Shown here: positions 24,589 to 32,952 of the stretch, piece by piece
How the letters are laid out: every line of letters begins with the position of its first letter
How positions within the stretch are numbered: the stretch's first letter is position 1
Origin: Planctomycetia bacterium
GTDB taxonomy: Bacteria; Planctomycetota; Planctomycetia; Pirellulales; JALHLM01
DNA length: 64,000 bases
Assembly: GCA_034440135.1 (NCBI GenBank)
Contig: JAWXBP010000246.1
Span: 37,817-101,816, forward strand
Direction: 5' to 3'
Made by a program: the position numbers and the translations under genes
Notes under the pieces: generated by a model
Told to the model about the DNA's origin: nothing
The model's database searches: none
What the model saw: only the letters and a program-made list of their open reading frames with translations

Positions 24589-26586
24589 ATGGAAAATTTT
24601 CTGAGGGCCATTCGACTTGCCCTCCACTATCGATGGACGTTCGCCGCATCGGTGTTTTGTGCACTGATGGTCGGCGTGCTTTGGGGCGGCAACATCGGCG
24701 CCGTGGCCCCGTTCGTGCAGGTGGCGTTCGAGAAACAGTCGCTGCACGATTGGGTCCGCAACGAGATTCGCGAAGACGAGTCGAAGGCCGCGGAGCAAGC
24801 CGCACTGGGGGCGAAACTTGCCGCCGCGCCGGCCGGCGAATCGCCTGAGCAGCGCGAGCAACGCCTGGCGGAGATCGCGCAACACGAGGCCGAAGCGGCG
24901 GATGCGCGTGCATCGGCCGCTTACTACCAGCGGATCGAGCCCTACGTCCAGCGCTGGCTGCCCGTCGATCCCTTCCGCACGCTCGTGCTGGTCGTTGCGC
25001 TGTTGATGATCGGCACGACGATCAAGAGCGTGTTCCTGGCGCTGCACGCGATTCTAGTCAATCGCCTCGCGCAACTCGCCATCTTCAATTTGCGCAAGGA
25101 ATTCTTTCGGCACAGCCTGAAAATGGACCTGTCGCAGTTCTCCGAGGACGGCGCCAGCGACTTGATGAGCCGCTTCACCTACGACATGGAAAGTCTTTCC
25201 AACGGGCTCGAAAACCTGTTCGGCAAGGCAGTCCGCGAACCGCTCAAGATGATCGTCTGCTTGATCGGCGCTGGCATAGTTTGCTGGCGACTGCTGCTGT
25301 TCTCGCTGATCACCGCGCCCCTCTGCGCGATCCTGGTGCGGCAACTTGCCAAGGCGCTGAAGCGGGCCAACCGCCGCGCGATGGAGGAGATGTCGCAGAT
25401 CTACAATCTGCTGACCGAGACTTTCGACGGCATCAAGGTGGTGAAAGCGTTCACGATGGAGCGCTACGAGCGCCGCCGCTTTCACGAGAGTTGTAAGAAC
25501 TATTATCGCAAGGCGGCGAAGATCGCCCGGTACGATTCGCTCACGCACCCGCTGACGGAAATGATCGGCGTGACGATTATCTGCCTGGCGCTCCTTTCCG
25601 GGGCTTACCTGGTGATCAACCGAGCGACGCACCTGTTTGGCATCCGCATGTGCGACGAACCGCTCACGCTGACGAGCCTGGCGTTGTTTTATGGGTTGCT
25701 GGCCGGCGTGAGCGATCCCGCGAGAAAGCTGTCGGAAATCTTCAGCCGGATGCAGCGGGCTTCGGCCGCAGCCGATCGGATTTATCAACAGATTGATCGC
25801 GCGCCGGCCATTGTCGATACGCCGACGCCGCGCCGTTTGCCGCGGCATCGTCAGACGCTTACTTTCGACCAGGTCGGCTTCGCTTATGCCGCGGGGAAAC
25901 GCGTCCTCGACGATATCCAGCTCGAGATCCAGTTCGGCGAGCGGATCGCCATCGTCGGCCCGAACGGGTGCGGCAAGACCACGCTCGCCAACCTGGTGCC
26001 GCGGTTCTACGATCCCTCGGCCGGCTCCGTTCTGCTCGACGGCGTCGATCTGCGGCTGGTCCGCCGCCGCGAGCTAAGACAGCAAATCGGGCTCGTCACC
26101 CAGGAACCGACGCTGTTTGACGACACGGTGTTCAACAACATTCGCTATGGTTCGCCGCAGGCCACGGCCGACGAAGTGCTGGCCGCGTCGAAGCGCGCCC
26201 ATTGCCACCGCTTTATCGAAGAGCGCCTGCCCGACGGCTATCAGACCCAGGTCGGCAACCGCGGCGGTCAACTTTCTGGCGGCCAGCGCCAGCGGATCGC
26301 ACTGGCCCGGGCGATTCTCCGCGACCCGCCGATCCTGATCCTGGACGAAGCCACGAGCCAGGTTGATCTGGAAAGCGAGCAGGTCATCCACCAGGTGCTG
26401 GAGCAATTCACCAGGAATCGCACCACAATCATCATCACGCACCGGATGAGCACGCTGGCGCTCGCGGACCGCATCGTGGTCATGGACCACGGCAACATCC
26501 TCGACAGCGGCACGCACGAGCAACTCCTCCGCCGCTGCGAGCTCTACGGCCGGCTGCATGACATTCAATTCCGCGAGATCGCTTAG
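24589..26586 (+). CDS. MsbA-like ABC exporter (fused membrane and ATPase domains)
   Basis: A 665-residue half-transporter from ATG 24589 (the open frame to 24520 adds unlikely sequence). The membrane domain with about six spans carries YNLLTETFDGIKVVKAFTME, typical of lipid and multidrug exporters. The nucleotide-binding domain has Walker A GPNGCGKTT, Q-loop LVTQEPTLFDD, signature LSGGQRQRIALARA and Walker B ILILDEATSQVD. An unusual stretch of roughly 85 residues between the first and second spans is rich in Glu, Ala and Arg (KAAEQAALGAKLAAAP, EQREQRLAEIAQHEAEAADA) and probably forms a periplasmic coiled coil. It functions as a homodimer; the substrate is unknown, with lipids a reasonable guess. 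Confidence 0.9.
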   Translation: MENFLRAIRLALHYRWTFAASVFCALMVGVLWGGNIGAVAPFVQVAFEKQSLHDWVRNEIREDESKAAEQAALGAKLAAAPAGESPEQREQRLAEIAQHEAEAADARASAAYYQRIEPYVQRWLPVDPFRTLVLVVALLMIGTTIKSVFLALHAILVNRLAQLAIFNLRKEFFRHSLKMDLSQFSEDGASDLMSRFTYDMESLSNGLENLFGKAVREPLKMIVCLIGAGIVCWRLLLFSLITAPLCAILVRQLAKALKRANRRAMEEMSQIYNLLTETFDGIKVVKAFTMERYERRRFHESCKNYYRKAAKIARYDSLTHPLTEMIGVTIICLALLSGAYLVINRATHLFGIRMCDEPLTLTSLALFYGLLAGVSDPARKLSEIFSRMQRASAAADRIYQQIDRAPAIVDTPTPRRLPRHRQTLTFDQVGFAYAAGKRVLDDIQLEIQFGERIAIVGPNGCGKTTLANLVPRFYDPSAGSVLLDGVDLRLVRRRELRQQIGLVTQEPTLFDDTVFNNIRYGSPQATADEVLAASKRAHCHRFIEERLPDGYQTQVGNRGGQLSGGQRQRIALARAILRDPPILILDEATSQVDLESEQVIHQVLEQFTRNRTTIIITHRMSTLALADRIVVMDHGNILDSGTHEQLLRRCELYGRLHDIQFREIA

Positions 26587-26594
26587 GTCCGCGA

Positions 26595-26624
26595 CTTTTT
26601 TTTCACCGCGGAGGCGCAGAGGCG
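26595..26624 (-). repeat. CCTCTGCGCCTC intergenic repeat, copy 1
   Basis: Eight T, then CACCGCGGAGGCGCAGAGGCG. The inverse, CCTCTGCGCCTCTGCGGTGA, is at 38680-38699. Both are intergenic. Confidence 0.45.
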
Positions 26625-26661
26625 CGGTGGATCGCGGAATGTCGTCATCGACCTTCCTACT

Positions 26662-27198
26662 TTAGTCACTCGGTGGAACGAATTGTTCCTTCAAGAAGGA
26701 TTCCAGGCCTTCGCTGATGGGCGCGACGGAGATCTCTGCTCCGCTTTCCAGTAGTCGCAAGCGCTGGGCTTCCGGGGCGAAGAGAATCGTCGCACGCTCG
26801 TCTGTTTCGCCAAATTGCAGCGCGTATTGCCAATCCGCCGACTCGCTCGACGTGGCGTTCCAATCGAAGCAATTTGCGTTCAACAGCCCGCTACGGAAAT
26901 GAACCAAGCCGCGCGCGTTGGTTATGTCGCGGCGTTCGACGACGTGTAGCCGTTGCCCGTCGAGGGTGATGGTTTCCAAGACGTCCGCGGACGTGGGTTC
27001 GTCGTCCGTTGATAGTCGCCAAGCTTGGACTTCCTTGCCATGGGCGATCAGCTTGGCCGCCGCCGGTCCCCAGAGTTCCATTGGCCGGTGCTGCTGGCGA
27101 TAGTGGAAGAGCCACGCTCCCACGGACATCGCGATGGCTAGGCCGAAGGCGGTGAGGATCATCCATTTGCCGGAGACGGTTCGGGGTGCGTCACTCAT
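26662..27198 (-). CDS. single-span membrane protein of unknown function
   Basis: A 178-residue protein with one N-terminal transmembrane segment (WMILTAFGLAIAMSVGAWLF) and a soluble remainder, predicted outside the cytoplasm. I do not recognise a family. Its ATG at 27198 overlaps the last bases of the CoA-transferase gene in an ATGA arrangement, so it is translationally coupled to that gene. It ends before the convergent exporter gene. The mix of beta-strand-like segments (VLETITLDGQRLHVVERRDI, ATILFAPEAQRLRLLESG) suggests a small beta-rich domain. Confidence 0.7.
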   Translation of the reverse strand: MSDAPRTVSGKWMILTAFGLAIAMSVGAWLFHYRQQHRPMELWGPAAAKLIAHGKEVQAWRLSTDDEPTSADVLETITLDGQRLHVVERRDITNARGLVHFRSGLLNANCFDWNATSSESADWQYALQFGETDERATILFAPEAQRLRLLESGAEISVAPISEGLESFLKEQFVPPSD

Positions 27199-28403
27199 GC
27201 GACGACTCCCGACTGGCGCAAAGTTTGAATCCGCGCGGCGTCATAGCCGATCCAGTCGCGCAATACTTCATCGGTATGTGCCCCCAGTTCCGGCGGCGCG
27301 CCGACTTTGCGCCGCGGTTCGTCGTGCCAATGAATCGGGCTTCCAAGTACATGATATTCGCGTCCAGCGCCGTCGCGAACCGGCACGACCAGCTCTCGCG
27401 CCAACGTCTGCGGCGCGGCGAGCGCGACATCGAGCGGCACGACTGGCGCGTGCGGCACGCCGGTGGGTTCGAGCAGTTCACGCCACGCCGCCGTCGTGCG
27501 CGTGGCGAGGATAGGTTGCATGAGCGCGATCAACTCCGCGCGATGTTCCACGCGCGCCGGGTTCGTAGCGAACTTGGGATCATTCGCCCAGTTCGCTTGG
27601 CCGGCCACCTGGCAGAACTGCCGCCATTGACCATCGTTGCCGACCGCGAGCACCAAATGTCCGTCGCTAGTCGCGAAGACCTGGTACGGCACGATCTGCG
27701 CGTGAGCGTTTCCGTAACGCGTCGGGCGCTGGCCGGTGACGAGCGAACTCTGGGCGACGTTCACCAGGCTCGCGAGCGTGCAGTCAAACAAAGATAAATC
27801 GAAAGCCGAGCCGCCGCGCCCTGCGATCCGGGCGAACAGGCCGGCCAGAGTGCTGATGGCCGCGTAGAGACCGGTGATGACATCGGCGATCGCTACGCCG
27901 ACTTTCATCGGCGCGCCGTCCGGCTCGCCCGTGATCGACATCAATCCCGACGTGGCTTGGATCACTAAATCGTAGCCGGGTCGATCGGCTAGGGGCCCGG
28001 TGCGGCCGTATCCGGAGATCGAGCAACTTACTAGCAACGGGTTGAGCTCGGTGAGCCTGGCCGGCGTCAGGCCGTACTTCGCGGCGGCGTCCGGCAGAAA
28101 GTTTTCGACGAGAATATCCGCGCGCCGGATTAAATCCTCCAGCACGGCGATCCCGTCTGACTGGGAAAGATCGAGCGCCAGCGAACGTTTACTGTGATTG
28201 GCGCTGGCAAAATAGGCGCTCGGTCCGCCGTCGGGCACGAAAGGGGGGCCCCAAGCCCTGGTGTCGTCGCCCGTGCTGGGACGTTCCACTTTGACAACGT
28301 CGGCGCCCAACTCGGCTAATACCTGGCAACAAACCGGGCCCGCCAAGACGCGCGATAAATCGAGTACTTTGATACCCAGCAGCGGCGTCACGCCCGGCAT
28401 CAT
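27195..28403 (-). CDS. CaiB/BaiF family CoA-transferase
   Basis: Class III CoA-transferase of 402 residues. ATG 28403 is preferred because GGAGG sits seven bases upstream; the frame extends to 28427. The family opening GIKVLDLSRVLAGPVCCQVL and LGADVVKVERP, the catalytic Asp at about 145 in RPGYDLVIQATSG, and the GGSAFDLSLFDCTLASL and RVEHRAELIALM segments are visible. These enzymes move CoA between carboxylic acids through an aspartyl-CoA thioester. The acid substrates are unknown. It is coupled to the small membrane protein gene downstream and divergent from the 73-residue gene and aroB. Confidence 0.9.
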   Translation of the reverse strand: MMPGVTPLLGIKVLDLSRVLAGPVCCQVLAELGADVVKVERPSTGDDTRAWGPPFVPDGGPSAYFASANHSKRSLALDLSQSDGIAVLEDLIRRADILVENFLPDAAAKYGLTPARLTELNPLLVSCSISGYGRTGPLADRPGYDLVIQATSGLMSITGEPDGAPMKVGVAIADVITGLYAAISTLAGLFARIAGRGGSAFDLSLFDCTLASLVNVAQSSLVTGQRPTRYGNAHAQIVPYQVFATSDGHLVLAVGNDGQWRQFCQVAGQANWANDPKFATNPARVEHRAELIALMQPILATRTTAAWRELLEPTGVPHAPVVPLDVALAAPQTLARELVVPVRDGAGREYHVLGSPIHWHDEPRRKVGAPPELGAHTDEVLRDWIGYDAARIQTLRQSGVVA

Positions 28404-28508
28404 CGGTCGGCCTCCAGCCCTGGTCACGGGGACTCCGGGGCCAGTATACTTTTTGCTTCGACATCACGAAACCGGCGCGACGCCGACATTCGCATTGGGT
28501 AGCACGTA

Positions 28509-28730
28509 ATGGCCAACGCATTTGATCCGTACCGCGAAGCCTTGGTGGTGGAAACCCAAACCGTCTGGCCGGACGCCTATGACGATTGGGAAGCAGCGGA
28601 CCGCGACCGGCTGAGCGAAAAGCTCCATGCCGCGCCCCAGCAGGCCGCGGACCTGGACTACGTGCGGATGCACACCGGTTTCTGCCGGCAAATCACTGTC
28701 ACCCAGGCCGACGTCGAGCGTCTCAATTAG
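28509..28730 (+). CDS. small conserved-looking hypothetical protein upstream of aroB
   Basis: A 73-residue acidic protein, MANAFDPYREALVVETQTVW then PDAYDDWEAADRDRL and a C-terminal ITVTQADVERL. It is 40 bases ahead of aroB on the same strand. No domain is recognised and there is no signal peptide. Its codon use matches its neighbours, and the antisense and other-frame readings here are worse, so I take it as real. Confidence 0.65.
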   Translation: MANAFDPYREALVVETQTVWPDAYDDWEAADRDRLSEKLHAAPQQAADLDYVRMHTGFCRQITVTQADVERLN

Positions 28731-28770
28731 CCGGCCGTCGCCGTTTCTTCCTCATCACCAGGGCGCCGAC

Positions 28771-29886
28771 GTGTCCACCGCCACTGAGATTGTTCACGTC
28801 GCCCTGGGCGAACGCAGCTATCCGATCGAGATTGGCGCCGGCATTCTCGGCGAATCGCCGCGCTTGGTGCAGGAAGTGGTCGCCGCGCGGGGCGCGCAAG
28901 TGTCGCGGGTGATTTTGATCACCGACGACAATGTGATGGAGCCGCACGCGACGCCGATCGCCGATAGCCTGGCCGACGCCGGGTTGGACGTCGGCGCGTT
29001 GGTGATTGACGCCGGCGAGGAATCGAAATCGGCCGAAGTGGCGGAAGGCCTCTGGGAGGCCATGCTGGAACGCGGCGCCGATCGGCGGACCGTCGTGGTG
29101 GCCGTCGGCGGCGGCGTCGTCGGTGATCTGGCCGGATTCGTCGCGGCGACATTCGCCCGCGGCCTAGCGTTTGTGCAGATCCCCACGACGTTGCTGGCGC
29201 AAGTCGACAGCTCAGTGGGTGGCAAAGTCGGCATCAATCTCTCACGCGCCAAGAACATGGTCGGCTGTTTCTGGCAACCGCATGGCGTGCTGATCGACAT
29301 CGACACGCTAGCCACGCTGCCGGAGCGCGACTATCGCTCCGGGCTGGCGGAAGTCGTCAAGTATGGCGTGATCCTCGACGCGGAGTTCTTCGCGTATCTG
29401 GAGAGTCACGTCGCGGAATTGCGCGAACGCGACGCCGCGGTGCTCACGCATGTGGTCGCGCGTTGTTGCCGGCTTAAGGCGGACGTCGTCGAACAGGACG
29501 AACGCGAGGAAACAGGCCTCCGCGCGGTGCTCAATTACGGCCACACGTTTTGCCACGCCATTGAGGCGCTGGCGGGCTACGGCACGTATTTGCATGGCGA
29601 GGCGGTCTCGATCGGTATGCACTGCGCCGCGCAGCTCGCGGAGCGACTCAAGCGCGTGCCGCCGGACTTCACCGCCCGGCAACATGCGTTGCTCACGGCG
29701 CTCGAACTTCCGGTCGAACTCCCGGAACTCGGCGTGGACGAAATGCTCGAGGCGATGGCTCTCGACAAGAAAACCGAACACGGGCAAATTCGGTTCGTGC
29801 TGCCTACGCGGTTGGGACACGTGGAGGTGGTGAAGGACGTGCCGCGAGCGGAGGTGGAGGGAGTGCTGAGGGGAAGGGGTGAATGA
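28771..29886 (+). CDS. aroB: 3-dehydroquinate synthase
   Basis: The second enzyme of the shikimate pathway, converting DAHP to 3-dehydroquinate with NAD and zinc, in the cytoplasm. The start GTG 28771 gives 371 residues, the usual family length; the open frame from 28627 overlaps the preceding gene. Motifs include GGGVVGDLAGFVAATFARG, QIPTTLLAQVDSSVGGKVGIN, the RSGLAEVVKYGVI metal/active-site segment and NYGHTFCHAIEAL with HGEAVSIGM. It is followed by an inverted repeat and an aminotransferase gene. The aromatic amino acid pathway link is firm; no other aro gene is in the window. Confidence 0.96.
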   Translation: MSTATEIVHVALGERSYPIEIGAGILGESPRLVQEVVAARGAQVSRVILITDDNVMEPHATPIADSLADAGLDVGALVIDAGEESKSAEVAEGLWEAMLERGADRRTVVVAVGGGVVGDLAGFVAATFARGLAFVQIPTTLLAQVDSSVGGKVGINLSRAKNMVGCFWQPHGVLIDIDTLATLPERDYRSGLAEVVKYGVILDAEFFAYLESHVAELRERDAAVLTHVVARCCRLKADVVEQDEREETGLRAVLNYGHTFCHAIEALAGYGTYLHGEAVSIGMHCAAQLAERLKRVPPDFTARQHALLTALELPVELPELGVDEMLEAMALDKKTEHGQIRFVLPTRLGHVEVVKDVPRAEVEGVLRGRGE

Positions 29887-29891
29887 CGAAT

Positions 29892-30027
29892 TTCTAAATC
29901 TGAATGTCGAATCAAGTTCAAATGACGAATGATTGAATGATTTCGCCACTCAAGCGCCGTGCCGCATACCCCCCATCGCCATTCGAAATTTCGACATTCG
30001 GATTTGATTCGACATTCAGATTTAGAA
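29892..30027. repeat. inverted repeat with 24-bp perfect arms
   Basis: Bases 29892-29915 and 30004-30027 are exact reverse complements (left arm begins TTCTAAATCTGAATGTCGAA), with 88 bases between. Shorter GAATGACGAA/CATTCGAAAT variants lie around and between the arms. A related array is at 50104-50236. The arms are AT-rich compared with the genes. Confidence 0.7.
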
Positions 30028-30049
30028 ACTCGACATTCTCAATACCCCC

Positions 30050-30997
30050 ATGTCGCGCATCGTCTATTTCAACGGCCGGTTTGTTCCTGAACATGGGGCC
30101 CGGTTGTCGATTTATGACTCGGCGCTGTTGCTGGGGGACATGGCTTACGAGGTGACGCGGACCGTAAGGCAGCGGCCTTATCGGCTACGGGACCATCTGG
30201 TACGTCTGCAACGCTCGCTCGCAGCCTTGCGGATCGAGCCGGGCTTTTCGATCGACGATTTGGAGCGCATCACGCTCGAAACGCTGGAGCGGAATCGTCC
30301 GCTGGAAGCGGACGACGTCGATTGGAACATCATCCACAACGTATCGCGCGGCCCAGCGGATGATTTTCGCGCAGCGTTCGCGCCGGAGGAACTGCGGCCC
30401 ACGGTGCTCGTGAGTTGCTTTCCGATGCACGAAAAGCTGGCCAAACTGGCGCCGAGCTATACCTGTGGCGTCGACCTGGTCGTGCCGGCGCAACGCTCGA
30501 TTCCCTCTTCGCTGCTCGACGCGCACATCAAGTTCCGCAGCCGCGTGCATTTTCAACTAGCGAACTTGCAGGCCCGAGAAAAATCCCCAGGCGCGATGGC
30601 CGCGCTGCTTGATCCTGACGGTTACCTCACCGAGGGAACGAGCGGCAACCTGTTCTGCGTGGAACGCGGACGGCTAATCACGCCGACGTCGCGCAACATC
30701 CTGCCGGGCATCACTCGCGACGTGGTTTTACATCTTGCTGCGAGACTTGGCATCCCCGCAGAGGAGGCCGACATCTCCGTTGATCGCGCGAGCGAGGCGG
30801 GCGAGATGTTCGTCACGTCGACCAGCATCGGCATCCTGCACGCCCGATCGTTCGAGCTGCACGCTATCGGCGGCGGCCAGATGGGGTCGATCACGGCGAT
30901 GCTCCGCGCGGCGCTTGGTGACGAGATCGGCCTGGATTTCGCCGCGCAAGCCTTGGCCTACGCGGCGAAGTTCGGAAGGGATGCTTCCGCAGATTAA
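30050..30997 (+). CDS. class IV aminotransferase (BCAT/DAAT family)
   Basis: A PLP enzyme of 315 residues in the branched-chain/D-amino-acid aminotransferase fold. The start ATG 30050 leads MSRIVYFNGRFVPEHGARLS and the DSALLLGDMAYEVTRT segment. The likely PLP lysine is Lys161 in LLDAHIKFRSRVHFQ, Glu195 in GYLTEGTSGNLFCV contacts the ring nitrogen, and SRNILPGITRDVVL is the phosphate-binding turn region. It could be IlvE or a 4-amino-4-deoxychorismate lyase relative; the substrate is not settled. Its stop codon shares the TTAA at 30994-30997 with the convergent gene. Confidence 0.88.
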   Translation: MSRIVYFNGRFVPEHGARLSIYDSALLLGDMAYEVTRTVRQRPYRLRDHLVRLQRSLAALRIEPGFSIDDLERITLETLERNRPLEADDVDWNIIHNVSRGPADDFRAAFAPEELRPTVLVSCFPMHEKLAKLAPSYTCGVDLVVPAQRSIPSSLLDAHIKFRSRVHFQLANLQAREKSPGAMAALLDPDGYLTEGTSGNLFCVERGRLITPTSRNILPGITRDVVLHLAARLGIPAEEADISVDRASEAGEMFVTSTSIGILHARSFELHAIGGGQMGSITAMLRAALGDEIGLDFAAQALAYAAKFGRDASAD

Positions 30998-32439
30998 CGG
31001 CGACGACGCTTAAGCACAGCCAGGCCGGCCAGTCCCGTCAACGCTAGGCACGCCGCGCCCGGCTCCGGCACGCTTTCCACCGGTCCGGCGGCGAAGTCGT
31101 TGCGCACGTTGTTCAGATCGACGATGTTTACGATGCCGTCGAGGTTCGTGTCTCCGAGGCCCGTGCCGCCGAAGTTGTTGCGGACGTTGTTGAGGTCGGC
31201 GATGCCGACTTCGCCGTCACCGTCGGTGTCGCCCCAGAGCGGGACTAGTTTGTAAATCTGACCGCCGAGGTCGACGATGTACAGTTCCCCCGAGGCGTCC
31301 TCGCCGAACGCGGAGATTTGATCGACGGTGCCCGTGTCGGGATGGATCGCGTTGGTGCGGTTTTGGAAGTCCGTTTTGGTTTCGCCGTCGTACTTGAAGG
31401 TCCAGATTTGCTCGGTGGCAAAATCGGCGAAGAAGTACGCGCCGTCCAGGAACGGCATCGCCTCGCCGCGATAGACATAGCCGCCGGTAATCACAAACCC
31501 GCCGTCCGGCCCGCCGACATGGCTGTATTCGTGGATCGGGCCGATGAAGCTCGGATCGTCGCATGGTTGATTGCGATTACCGTTCGCGCAGAACGTGCCT
31601 TCCATCACGCGCCAGCCGTAGTTCTCGCCGCCGGCGCTATCGGCGGCCTGAAAACTGACTTCCTCGCGCTGGCCTTGTCCCACGTCGCCGATGTAGAGAT
31701 CGCCGGTCTCGCGGTCGAAGCCGTTGCGCCAGGGATTGCGCAACCCGAAGGCCCAAATCTCGTCGTCGCCGGTTGCGCCGACGAAGGGATTGCCGGCCGG
31801 AATACCGTACTGCCCCGTGGGGCCGTCGTTGCCATCGACGTCGATCCGCAGCAGCTTACCGAGCTTCTGATCGGTGATGTCCAACGCGCGATTGCCCGGG
31901 TCGTTGCCGTCGCCGCCGTCGCCGGAGGCGATGTACAAGTAGCCGTCATGGGGGCCGAAATCCATCCAGCCGCCGTTGTGATTCGAGAACGGCTGATCGT
32001 AGCCCATGACCAAGCGGCCGCTGTTCGGATCGGCCACGTTCGGATCGTCGCCGACCAGATACTCGCGGATTTCGGTGTCGCCGCCGCTAACTGTCAGGCT
32101 TACGTAGAACTTGCCGTTGTTGGCGAAGTCGGGATGAAACGCCACGCCGAGCAAGCCTTGTTCGTTGCCGGTCGCCAATCCGCCGAGATCAAGAAACGGC
32201 GTCGGATTGATCGTGCCGGTGGATTGATCGAGAATCTTGATAATGCCGGTGTGCTGCTCGGCAATGAACAATCGGCCATTGTCGCCGGCCGGCGAACCGG
32301 TATAGACGGGGCGCGATAGGTTGTTGGCGACGCGTTCGGCAGTGATCGACACAGCGGAAGCATCGAGCGCCAACGCGACGCAAAAGAGCAACGGAGCGGC
32401 GGCGCGCAAGGCGAACCAGCGAGCGCGATATGGGCGCAT
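30994..32439 (-). CDS. secreted glucose/sorbosone dehydrogenase-like protein with dockerin and PEP-CTERM
   Basis: A 481-residue exported beta-propeller. ATG 32439 has GAGGAGA upstream and begins a signal peptide (FALRAAAPLLFCVALALDAS). Six-bladed PQQ-type sugar dehydrogenase features follow: VFTG-like PVYTGSPAGDNGRLFIAE, NEQGLLGVAFHPDF, FGPHDGYLYIASGDGGDGND and EIWAFGLRNPWRNGFD. The end has two dockerin-like calcium repeats, DTDGDGEVGIADLNNVRN and DTNLDGIVNIVDLNNVRN. It closes with the PEP-CTERM tail VPEPGAACLALTGLAGLAVL plus KRRRR, which directs surface sorting. It oxidises an unknown sugar, if it is active at all. Confidence 0.9.
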   Translation of the reverse strand: MRPYRARWFALRAAAPLLFCVALALDASAVSITAERVANNLSRPVYTGSPAGDNGRLFIAEQHTGIIKILDQSTGTINPTPFLDLGGLATGNEQGLLGVAFHPDFANNGKFYVSLTVSGGDTEIREYLVGDDPNVADPNSGRLVMGYDQPFSNHNGGWMDFGPHDGYLYIASGDGGDGNDPGNRALDITDQKLGKLLRIDVDGNDGPTGQYGIPAGNPFVGATGDDEIWAFGLRNPWRNGFDRETGDLYIGDVGQGQREEVSFQAADSAGGENYGWRVMEGTFCANGNRNQPCDDPSFIGPIHEYSHVGGPDGGFVITGGYVYRGEAMPFLDGAYFFADFATEQIWTFKYDGETKTDFQNRTNAIHPDTGTVDQISAFGEDASGELYIVDLGGQIYKLVPLWGDTDGDGEVGIADLNNVRNNFGGTGLGDTNLDGIVNIVDLNNVRNDFAAGPVESVPEPGAACLALTGLAGLAVLKRRRR

Positions 32440-32540
32440 GACGTGCGTCTCCTCAATTCCAAGGTGCTGACCCCGAGTGTTCCTGGCCAGGGCTATTGTC
32501 GTTGAGGGCCGGGCGGGACGCAAGCAAGCAGAGAGACTAT

Positions 32541-32644
32541 GGGAGGCGTCTCCGACGCCGATGAATAAGTACGGCTTGATGCAACAACGGGGGACTTACT
32601 GCTAAGTCTGTAGCATCGGCGTCAGAGACGCGTCCCACAGGCTA
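32541..32644. repeat. GGCGTC-GGA-GACGCC repeat pair, inverted
   Basis: GGGAGGCGTCTCCGACGCCG at 32541-32560 is followed by the near reverse complement at 32614-32644 (CATCGGCGTCAGAGACGCGT then CCCACAG). The unit contains its own small palindrome. A third copy is at 49327-49354. The divergent gap 32440-32952 otherwise shows only a TATACT at 32854-32859 without a convincing -35 box. Confidence 0.6.
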
Positions 32645-32952
32645 CTCAGTTCAACCGCGCGTGGACTTTCGGACAGCGTCGGGGGCGGTGGTATCGGCAT
32701 CGTCGCGGGGGCTAGTTCGGTCGTTCTGCCTGGCATAGACTAACCCAACGCCGTCAACCTCCTGGACGAGTATCAGTTAAATTCAGCTGAAAACGATGGC
32801 GTTTGTCAATTGGAAAGCGGCGTATTGGCAATCGAACCCGACGATCGTGATGCTATACTCGTCGAGGCATCGCGCTAGGCCAACGTCTTGGGCTTTGGCT
32901 TGATCGGCACAGCTGCTGACGATGCAAGAGCTGCCTTTGTGCGGAGCAAATC

